5,498 bases of DNA from Clostridiales bacterium (lineage in GTDB: Bacteria > Bacillota > Clostridia > Oscillospirales > CAG-382): assembly GCA_003343885.1 (NCBI GenBank), contig QAKH01000080.1, forward strand, positions 1 to 5,498, read 5' to 3'. The stretch's first letter is position 1. Each line of letters opens with the position of its first letter. The translations under genes and the position numbers were made by a program. Below, piece after piece: positions 1 to 5,498 of the stretch. A model generated the notes under the pieces. That model ran no database searches, had not been told where the DNA came from, and saw only the letters and a program-made list of their open reading frames with translations.

Positions 1-222
1 GGAAAACTGCGCACGGTGTATCATCGGCTGATGAAGCTTGATTACGATAATAGACGCACACGCTCAAGTGTGGAGATCAGTGGTGCAACAGACGTTGAAT
101 CTAAATCGCCATTAGAGCTCTTTTCTGATTTTTATGAACTGCAAAATAATCAACCTATGAATCCTGAGCAATTTGAGTACATGAAGTCGCTAATAGAAAA
201 GACATGGGAGGGTGAACAATGA
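1..222 (+). CDS. sbcD: SbcD exonuclease subunit, C-terminal fragment (5' end outside window)
   Basis: The last 73 codons of the nuclease subunit of the SbcCD complex are visible, read in frame from base 1 to a TGA at 220-222. SbcD is the bacterial Mre11 homologue. Its Mn-dependent phosphoesterase domain, which lies outside the window, cuts DNA hairpins and blocked double-strand ends in the nucleoid with SbcC. The visible part is the end of the capping region and the C-terminal helices. It shows the LRTVYHRLMKLDYDNRRT stretch and the SPLELFSDFYELQNN motif, both familiar from Firmicute SbcD tails. In the family this tail docks on the base of the SbcC coiled coil. The stop codon overlaps the start of sbcC as ATGA, which indicates translational coupling. 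No catalytic residue can be checked because the N-terminal part is missing. Identity is supported mainly by this tail together with the sbcC neighbour. Confidence 0.93.
   Translation, partial: GKLRTVYHRLMKLDYDNRRTRSSVEISGATDVESKSPLELFSDFYELQNNQPMNPEQFEYMKSLIEKTWEGEQ
207..212 (+). promoter_or_regulatory. Ribosome binding site of sbcC
   Basis: GGAGGG lies inside the last codons of sbcD, 6 nt before the ATG at 219. It supports that start codon and coupled translation of sbcD and sbcC. Confidence 0.85.
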
Positions 223-2984
223 GGCCTATCAAACTTACAGTATCTGCGTTTGGCCCCTATGCAGGAAAAACGGTTCTTGATTTGGACAAGCTCGGAGAAA
301 ATGGGCTTTACCTTATTACTGGTGATACGGGTGCCGGAAAGACCACGATTTTTGATGCGATTACTTATGCATTGTACGGAGAGGCCAGTGGAGACAACCG
401 CGAGCCATCCATGTTCCGCTCAAAATATGCCGAGGCAACTACTCCGACAGAGGTTGAACTTGTCTTCTCCTACGCCGGAAAAACATACACCGTAAAACGG
501 AATCCAGAGTATGAACGTCCCAAATCCCGCGGCGAAGGATTTACGACGCAAAAAGCGGAAGTGCAGCTAAAATATCCGGATGGGCGCGTTGTCACAAAGC
601 AGCGCGACGTGGATAATGCAATACGAGACATCATGGGCATTAACCGTAGCCAGTTTTTGCAGATCGCCATGATTGCACAGGGGGATTTTCTCAAATTGCT
701 GCTTGCCCCCACAGAGGAGCGAAAGAAAATATTCCGTCAAATATTCAAAACGCAGTTGTATCAGGACTTGCAGGATCGTTTGAAGAAGGAGTCCGGTCAA
801 CTAAACGACAAATGCGATGCCGCTCGTAACAGTATCAAGCAATATATTGATGGAATTACCTGTGATGAAAATGATGTCCTGAGTATTGAAGTTGAAAAAG
901 CAAAGAACGGGCTTCTTCCTGCAAAGGATGTTATGGATCTGATTGATCGTCTCCTGACACAAGATAATGACAAAAAAACGGCTATTCAAAAGTCAATCTC
1001 GGATGCAGACAAAGCCCTCGAAATCGTCAATGCAAATTTGGGTAAGATTGAAGCAAAAGAACAAACTCAAAAAGCATTAGACCAAGCACAGAAGAATTTA
1101 ATCGGCGAAAATGAGACCAATCTTGCGCTGAAGGCTGCTTTTGATATTGAAAAGGGGAAAGTATCGGAAAGAGAACAGCTTGCTGAAGAAAAGGCCAAGA
1201 TTGAGGCTGAGTTTTCTCGTTATGAAGCGCTGGATGCCCTAGAAAAACAAATCAAATATGACGAGGATACTATTTCCAAAAACGAGAGGCAACTGAAAAA
1301 AGACCGGGAGCAGTATGCCATTGATGAAGCAGAGTTTAAAATCCTTAAAAAAGAGTTCGAGTCCCTTTCAGACGCAGGGGAAGGAAAGGAAAAGCTTTCT
1401 CGTCAAAAAGAGAAGTCACAAGAAAAACAAGCAAAGTTGCAAAACCTTTCAGCATTATTTAAGGCCTTTCACGAACTTGGTGACAATTTGGATACTCTCC
1501 AAAGCGATTACAAAAAAGCCTCGGAGTCATCCGAGGAAGCAACTGCCGATTATGAAGCAAAAAACCGCGCATTTTTGGATGAGCAGGCTGGAATCATCGC
1601 TGAAACTTTGGAAAACGGTAAGCCCTGCCCTGTTTGCGGATCTCTGGAACACCCTTGCATAGCGCATAAATCGGCCAAGGCCCCTACGGAAGCACAATTA
1701 AAAAGAGCGAAAGAGAATGCTGATAAGGCACGAAAAGGAGCCGAAGACTTAAGCGGGAAATGCAAGGAAGCCAAAGGCATACTCGATGCAAAAAAAGCCG
1801 AAACGGAAAAGCTGGCTAAGGAATTATGGCAGAGCGTCACATTTGAGGACGTGGAAAACGATCTTCCGGAGGAGCAGAAAGTCGTTTCTGCAGAAATCGC
1901 TGCGCTTGACACAGCGCTTTCCGAAGAGGAAAAGAAAGTATCCCGGCGTTCTGCACTTTCAGAATCGCTGCCCAAAACAGAGATGTCTCTGGCGGAAAGA
2001 GATAAGGATATTACAGCTCGAAGCACTGCTTTAGAAGCTGATAGAGCATCGTTGAGTGAAAAGAAGAATCAGCGTAATGCGGCTAAGGAATCCTTGCGCT
2101 TTGATAACATAGCAGAGGCGCAGAGAAAATCGGAAGCTTTGGGAAAAACCGTCAGCGAAATGAAGGAAGCATACGACAACGCGCAGAGTGCGCTGTCCGA
2201 CTCGGATAAAAAAATTGTCGGCTATAATGCTTCGATTACGGAACTCTCCAAGCAGCTCTCTTCCGATTGTGATCTCGACAAAGAAGCGGAAACAAAGAAG
2301 AAAGCGGAACTATCCGAAAAGAGAACTGCGGATGACGATGCTGCCAAAGCACTTCATACTCACATAGAGTCCAATACAAAGGTGCTTGCTAACATTCAAG
2401 CAAAGGTCGGAGATCTTGATGCTCTTGAAAAGCGCTATACATGGCTGAAGGCGCTGTCAAATACAGCAAACGGCAATATCTCCGGCAAAGAAAAAGTAAT
2501 GCTGGAAACCTATATTCAGATGACGTATTTTGACCATATCATAGCACGCGCGAATACCCGCTTTATGGTGATGTCGGGAGGACAGTACGAACTGAAACGT
2601 AGGAAAGAAGCTGAAAATAACCGTAGCCAAAGTGGACTCGATCTTGACGTTATCGATCATTACAACGGCACGGAAAGAAGTGTCAAGACGCTTTCCGGCG
2701 GTGAATCCTTCAAGGCGTCGCTTTCTCTTGCACTTGGCCTTTCTGATGAGATCCAAGCATCCGCTGGCGGTGTTAAGCTTGATACAATGTTTGTAGATGA
2801 GGGCTTTGGCTCTCTCGATGAAGAATCCTTAGATCAAGCGATGAAGGCTCTTTCGAGCTTGGCGGACGGGAATCGCCTTGTCGGCATCATTTCGCATGTT
2901 GCTGATTTGAAAAACCGCATTGATAAACAAATTGTTGTTGAAAAAGAGAAGTCGGGTGGAAGCAAGGCGAATATTGTATTGTGA
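219..2984 (+). CDS. sbcC: SbcC, Rad50-family ATPase subunit of the SbcCD nuclease
   Basis: This is the ATP-driven DNA-end binding and tethering subunit that partners SbcD in hairpin and end processing. The 921-residue protein has the full family layout. The N-terminal lobe has the MRPIKLTVSAFGPYAGK opening, a Walker A GDTGAGKT at residues 35-42 and a Q-loop around Q154 (AQGDFLKLL). A Lys/Glu/Ala-rich coiled coil runs from about 180 to 750, broken by the zinc hook CPVC at 470-473, almost exactly mid-protein. The C-terminal lobe has the ABC signature LSGGES at 825-830, Walker B with D860 and E861, the D-loop GSLDEE and an H-loop histidine at 893 (IISHV). All ATPase residues look intact. It is somewhat shorter than E. 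coli SbcC (1048 aa), which points to a shorter coiled coil rather than truncation. The start is fixed by the ATGA overlap and a good ribosome binding site. The gene is followed after 10 nt by another Rad50-like gene. Confidence 0.97.
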   Translation: MRPIKLTVSAFGPYAGKTVLDLDKLGENGLYLITGDTGAGKTTIFDAITYALYGEASGDNREPSMFRSKYAEATTPTEVELVFSYAGKTYTVKRNPEYERPKSRGEGFTTQKAEVQLKYPDGRVVTKQRDVDNAIRDIMGINRSQFLQIAMIAQGDFLKLLLAPTEERKKIFRQIFKTQLYQDLQDRLKKESGQLNDKCDAARNSIKQYIDGITCDENDVLSIEVEKAKNGLLPAKDVMDLIDRLLTQDNDKKTAIQKSISDADKALEIVNANLGKIEAKEQTQKALDQAQKNLIGENETNLALKAAFDIEKGKVSEREQLAEEKAKIEAEFSRYEALDALEKQIKYDEDTISKNERQLKKDREQYAIDEAEFKILKKEFESLSDAGEGKEKLSRQKEKSQEKQAKLQNLSALFKAFHELGDNLDTLQSDYKKASESSEEATADYEAKNRAFLDEQAGIIAETLENGKPCPVCGSLEHPCIAHKSAKAPTEAQLKRAKENADKARKGAEDLSGKCKEAKGILDAKKAETEKLAKELWQSVTFEDVENDLPEEQKVVSAEIAALDTALSEEEKKVSRRSALSESLPKTEMSLAERDKDITARSTALEADRASLSEKKNQRNAAKESLRFDNIAEAQRKSEALGKTVSEMKEAYDNAQSALSDSDKKIVGYNASITELSKQLSSDCDLDKEAETKKKAELSEKRTADDDAAKALHTHIESNTKVLANIQAKVGDLDALEKRYTWLKALSNTANGNISGKEKVMLETYIQMTYFDHIIARANTRFMVMSGGQYELKRRKEAENNRSQSGLDLDVIDHYNGTERSVKTLSGGESFKASLSLALGLSDEIQASAGGVKLDTMFVDEGFGSLDEESLDQAMKALSSLADGNRLVGIISHVADLKNRIDKQIVVEKEKSGGSKANIVL

Positions 2985-2990
2985 GGGAAG
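2982..2990 (+). promoter_or_regulatory. Ribosome binding site of the RloC-like gene, overlapping the sbcC stop
   Basis: TGAGGGAAG contains both the sbcC stop codon (TGA, 2982-2984) and a purine-rich Shine-Dalgarno sequence (GAGGGAAG). It ends 4 nt before the ATG at 2995. It decides the start of the third gene: the same frame has an ATG at 2920, but that would lie inside sbcC and add 25 non-family residues. Ribosomes ending sbcC would be placed to reinitiate here. Confidence 0.75.
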
Positions 2991-2994
2991 AGTT

Positions 2995-5259
2995 ATGAGT
3001 TTTGACTTCAATATAGCGCTCACCGGCATTGGACCACACTCTAATACAAAATTATCAAGTAATATGAGTTCTATTCAAATGGCGCTATATGCAGATAATG
3101 GTTCCGGTAAGAGTTTCATCAGTAAGTCCTTCAAGAGAATATCTGATTTGAAGTATCTCGATAGAACTGACCAAGCTCAAATTGATTTACTAGTTGAGAA
3201 ATCTACGGCAATGGTGCGCTTTGGAGAGAAACAAGGAATATTATCATTGTCTATTGCGCCAGATGGACAGCCTCAGAAAAACTTGTCAGTAAGATTTGAA
3301 ATAGGTTCTTTACCTATCGTGTCGGACAATACCGGCTTAATTTATCACGTGTTTAACAGTGAATATGTGAGGGAAAACCTTGAGGCAGTTAGGTATCATC
3401 CTGAAGATAAGGTTAGTGGATTTATACTTGGAAAAGCAAATATTGACTTATCGAAAGAAAAAGAACAGCTTGAGAATTACAAAAAATCCGAGCTTGAGGC
3501 CATTGGTAAAATTAGAGATATGGTGGCTTCTACCCAAAGAGAATTAAAGGCAAAGGGAATCCAGTCAAACACTAAAGAATATCTTGCAATTACATTTGAA
3601 AGCGTTCTGCGTGGAGAGACCAATTCGGAAGATCAATCGTATACGAGCCTTGTTGAAAAGTACGATATTCTAAAATCGATGCCAGAGCATATGCAAGATA
3701 TCTCTTATCGACCTTTTCCTGATGATATCGAATCATTTATTGTCATTCTGGAGAATGCAAACGAAATTATTGAAAACAAGTATACTTTGAGCTCGTTTTC
3801 CGAAGAGTTTAAGAAAAAGTTCAAAGACAACCAAGCGTTCATTGAAGCGGGCCTGCAGTTGTCAAATGGAGAAAGTTGTCCTTTCTGTGGACAAAAATAT
3901 AATAGAGATGCTTTCGCGTTAATTGACGATTATAATTCGTTTCTACAAGATGAAGAATCCAAAATCATAAAAACTATTAACGGGATCATTGCCAAGATAA
4001 CAACTTTTTCGGCAAATTTCTTAGCTAGTAGTCGTTTCGCAAAAGATTCCTCAAATGAATATGACAAAGTCAAAAAGTACTTTCCGTCTTTTTGTGAAAC
4101 CTATATTTCTTGCGTTGACGTTGCCACTACGCAGCAAGTCCTTGATAAAATATGTGAGGCATTAGAGGCCAAAAAGCATATGATTTCTCAAAAAGGCGCT
4201 TCAATTAAGCCGAGCATTGATATAATCAAAGCAGAATTGAGCGATTATAAGAGGGTGGAAATTGAAAACATAGGAAGAGTCAAGGAACTAAATTCGAACA
4301 AGAATAATATTAGTGCAGAAAGATTGCGTTTACGTAAGGCATTATGCAATGCGAGATTCAATCAACTCATAGAAGAATCTGAAAAAACAAGAAGTGACAT
4401 TGTGACGGTGAGGGAATGTATAAATGACCTTACCAAAGAGATCAGTGAAAAAGAGAATAAAGTCCGCATTGATAAAAGGAAAAAGTTGATCGAAAAACTT
4501 AAAGATTATTTAGCTATATTTTTCAAGGATAAGTATGACTTTGATGAAAAGCAGTTTAGCGTAGTCTTTCAAGATCGTGCTTTGATTGAAAATACAGATT
4601 ATGTGCTTAGCGATGGAGAAAAAAGTATTCTCGCATTTTGCTTTTTCTTAGCAAATATTCACGGAGTTGTTGAAAACGAATCAGATTATAATAGGCTGTT
4701 TTTAGTTATTGATGACCCCGTTTCGAGCATGGATTTCAATTATGTTTACAATGTAGCTCAAGCAATTCGCAATATAAAGAAGGAGCCTGAGATCGGGAGA
4801 ATTAGATATTTGGTGTTAACTCATAACATGGAATTCATGAGCATTCTTGTGCGCAATAAAATAGTAAGCAAGAAATTTCTCCTATCTGATGGCACAATAT
4901 CAGATTTCAAAGATGATTATGTCATGCCGTATACAGCAAATCTTCTCGATATATACAAAGTTTCAATTGGAGGAATGAAACCGATTCATACAATCCCCAA
5001 TCAGATTAGACATGTTCTTGAAACAACATATCGGTTTGAAGGATCGTGTGGTGGATTTGATGACTACATTCTAAACAATGAGATATTAGGAAAGAACGGT
5101 TGCCTCTATTCTCTAATAGAAGACCATTCTCATGGGGGGTTAAGAACCTCGAAAGGATATACGGATAATATGCTTATTGACAGTTGCAGAATGGTTGTTG
5201 ATTTTATTGCATCAAAGTATCCCGGCCAGATTGAAGAAGTAAAAAGGCTTTCTGCATAA
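2995..5259 (+). CDS. RloC-like AAA_13 ATPase with zinc hook and candidate C-terminal anticodon nuclease (HEPN-like) domain
   Basis: A 754-residue Rad50-like ABC ATPase with an extra C-terminal domain. Seen in order: Walker A ADNGSGKS at 33-40 (A replaces the usual first G, as is common in AAA_13 proteins); the FNSEYVREN motif near 120; a coiled coil from about 150 to 285; a zinc hook CPFCG at 295-299; a second coiled coil from about 305 to 515; signature LSDGEKS at 538-544; Walker B with D573 and D574 followed by PVSSMD (D-loop); and H-loop H610 in LTHN. The last 120 residues hold R672-x3-E676 (RHVLE) and a DHSHGG segment with H711 and H713. In PrrC and RloC an Arg-x3-Glu ... His triad forms the anticodon nuclease site. 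The inferred role is stress- or phage-triggered tRNA cleavage gated by the ATPase. The gene lies 10 nt behind sbcC, so it is probably co-transcribed and translationally coupled. Sampled GC is lower than in parts of sbcC, which fits acquisition as a defence gene. Alternative: an AAA_13 ATPase with a different effector, since R-x3-E and SH motifs occur widely in that family. Confidence 0.9.
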   Translation: MSFDFNIALTGIGPHSNTKLSSNMSSIQMALYADNGSGKSFISKSFKRISDLKYLDRTDQAQIDLLVEKSTAMVRFGEKQGILSLSIAPDGQPQKNLSVRFEIGSLPIVSDNTGLIYHVFNSEYVRENLEAVRYHPEDKVSGFILGKANIDLSKEKEQLENYKKSELEAIGKIRDMVASTQRELKAKGIQSNTKEYLAITFESVLRGETNSEDQSYTSLVEKYDILKSMPEHMQDISYRPFPDDIESFIVILENANEIIENKYTLSSFSEEFKKKFKDNQAFIEAGLQLSNGESCPFCGQKYNRDAFALIDDYNSFLQDEESKIIKTINGIIAKITTFSANFLASSRFAKDSSNEYDKVKKYFPSFCETYISCVDVATTQQVLDKICEALEAKKHMISQKGASIKPSIDIIKAELSDYKRVEIENIGRVKELNSNKNNISAERLRLRKALCNARFNQLIEESEKTRSDIVTVRECINDLTKEISEKENKVRIDKRKKLIEKLKDYLAIFFKDKYDFDEKQFSVVFQDRALIENTDYVLSDGEKSILAFCFFLANIHGVVENESDYNRLFLVIDDPVSSMDFNYVYNVAQAIRNIKKEPEIGRIRYLVLTHNMEFMSILVRNKIVSKKFLLSDGTISDFKDDYVMPYTANLLDIYKVSIGGMKPIHTIPNQIRHVLETTYRFEGSCGGFDDYILNNEILGKNGCLYSLIEDHSHGGLRTSKGYTDNMLIDSCRMVVDFIASKYPGQIEEVKRLSA

Positions 5260-5326
5260 TGATATGACTGTAGTTATCAGTGGTTCAGTTTTAGGCTAAC
5301 AATAGTTAAGTTGCCCAGAGTAATAG
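5260..5326 (+). other. Intergenic spacer after the sbcDC operon
   Basis: This is AT-rich non-coding DNA between the TAA of the RloC-like gene and the inverted repeat. The only symmetry seen is short and imperfect (TAAC/GTTA around 5297-5308). There is no GC-rich hairpin followed by a T-run, so no intrinsic terminator can be called for the upstream operon here. Confidence 0.6.
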
Positions 5327-5372
5327 TTATACCCCATTATGTCCTTGATTTCGAGGGTATAATGGGGTATAA
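5327..5372 (+). repeat. Perfect 14-bp inverted repeat, possible operator or RNA hairpin
   Basis: The left arm TTATACCCCATTAT (5327-5340) is the exact reverse complement of the right arm ATAATGGGGTATAA (5359-5372). Arm centres are 32 bp apart, about three helical turns. In a + strand RNA the stem could continue inward through the spacer with C-G, U-A, G-C and three G-U pairs, down to a four-base loop AUUU at 5348-5351, giving about 21 pairs. No T-run follows on either side, so it is not a classical intrinsic terminator. The right arm overlaps the -10 box of the downstream promoter. This makes an operator for a DNA-binding regulator the first guess. A 3'-end stabilising hairpin for the upstream operon is the alternative. 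Confidence 0.85.
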
Positions 5373-5373
5373 T
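5345..5373 (+). promoter_or_regulatory. Sigma-A type promoter of the downstream gene
   Basis: TTGATT at 5345-5350 (4 of 6 match to the -35 consensus) is separated by exactly 17 bp from a perfect TATAAT at 5368-5373. Transcription would start near 5380, giving a leader of about 28 nt that contains the AGGAGG. The -35 sits between the two arms of the inverted repeat and the -10 lies in the right arm, so binding of a protein to the repeat should affect RNA polymerase directly. A second TATAAT at 5358-5363 has no matching -35. Confidence 0.75.
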
Positions 5374-5395
5374 TCTGTATAGAATAGTATCTCAC

Positions 5396-5401
5396 AGGAG
5401 G
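5396..5401 (+). promoter_or_regulatory. Ribosome binding site of the partial downstream gene
   Basis: A perfect AGGAGG with a 6-nt spacer to the ATG at 5408. It strongly supports that this short visible reading frame is a real gene start. Confidence 0.9.
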
Positions 5402-5407
5402 TGCGCT

Positions 5408-5498
5408 ATGGACTTATCTGAGATGCAAACCCGCGTGGCGGAGCTGGAACAGCAAATTTCTGCTTTGCCTGCCGGTTCCATTACGAAGAAAACCGTCA
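5408..5498 (+). CDS. Start of an unidentified protein (N-terminal 30 codons, 3' end outside window)
   Basis: The frame opens with ATG after a perfect AGGAGG and a consensus promoter, and stays open to the window edge. The 30 residues begin with an amphipathic, heptad-like helix (MDLSEMQTRVAELEQQI), followed by SALPAGSITKKTV. A short helix followed by a LP-x-GSI-x-KK segment recalls small Firmicute proteins often found near toxin or mobile-element genes, but this is recall of a pattern and not an identification. GC is about 51% in these 91 nt, clearly higher than in the RloC-like gene upstream. The gene has its own promoter, so it is probably not part of the sbcDC operon. It may be autoregulated through the inverted repeat. 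The function is unknown. Confidence 0.8.
   Translation, partial: MDLSEMQTRVAELEQQISALPAGSITKKTV

Noticed and set aside
1315..1662. Alternative + strand frame of about 115 codons inside sbcC
   Set aside because: It is a low-complexity Lys/Ser-rich frame fully nested in a well-supported gene, with no recognisable domain.
1550..2026. Long antisense reading frame of about 158 codons
   Set aside because: It is Ser/Ala-rich and antisense to the sbcC coiled coil, which is what a shadow of Lys/Glu-rich codons looks like. No ribosome binding site or recognisable family was seen.
2920..2994. In-frame ATG at 2920 giving a 25-residue longer RloC-like protein
   Set aside because: The extension lies wholly inside the end of sbcC and is Lys/Arg-rich shadow sequence. 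The ATG at 2995 has a GAGGGAAG ribosome binding site and places the family N-terminus correctly before Walker A.
3091..3120. Broken Walker A in the RloC-like ATPase because the first glycine is alanine
   Set aside because: The N-G-S-G-K-S core is intact and alanine at the first position is common in this ATPase group, so no loss of function is implied.
5326..5354. Divergent promoter on the - strand using TATAAC in the left arm
   Set aside because: The sequence 17 bp upstream on that strand is TCGAAA, which does not resemble a -35 box, and no gene lies in that direction.
5327..5380. Intrinsic terminator for the sbcDC operon
   Set aside because: The hairpin is strong but no T-run follows on the + side (next bases TTCTGTATAG) or on the - side, so it does not meet the usual rule.
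1..5498. CRISPR array, tRNA, rRNA or insertion sequence ends
   Set aside because: No regularly spaced repeats, no tRNA-like cloverleaf and no transposase fragments were seen. The only clear repeat is the single inverted pair near 5327-5372.

Overview
The window reads as chromosomal DNA of a low-to-mid GC Firmicute, probably a clostridial gut-type lineage. This is inferred from the SbcC and SbcD sequence style, strong AGGAGG-type ribosome binding sites, ATGA gene overlaps and consensus sigma-A promoter elements. No species can be named from the sequence alone.

Layout, all on the + strand. Positions 1-222 hold the C-terminal 73 codons of sbcD, the Mre11-family nuclease subunit. Positions 219-2984 hold a complete sbcC, the Rad50-family ATPase of 921 aa, which overlaps sbcD by ATGA. 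Only 10 nt later, 2995-5259 encodes a second Rad50-like ABC ATPase of 754 aa. It has its own CPFC zinc hook and a C-terminal domain carrying an R-x3-E ... H pattern. This is the architecture of the RloC anticodon nuclease group (AAA_13-type ATPase, zinc hook, HEPN-like RNase). Positions 5260-5407 are intergenic and carry a perfect 14-bp inverted repeat that overlaps a strong promoter. At 5408 a new gene of unknown function begins and runs off the window.

How the parts may work together: SbcCD opens hairpins and trims blocked or protein-bound DNA ends. The RloC-like protein is predicted to be a DNA- or damage-sensing ATPase that cleaves RNA, probably tRNA, as a last-resort antiphage response. 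Its position as the third gene of an sbcDC transcription unit, rather than beside a type I restriction system, is the most interesting point here. It suggests that the repair nuclease and a suspected suicide tRNase are expressed together. RNase activity and any physical link between the two are inference.

The downstream gene appears to be a separate transcription unit. Its promoter lies inside a symmetrical element that could be an operator or a long RNA hairpin.
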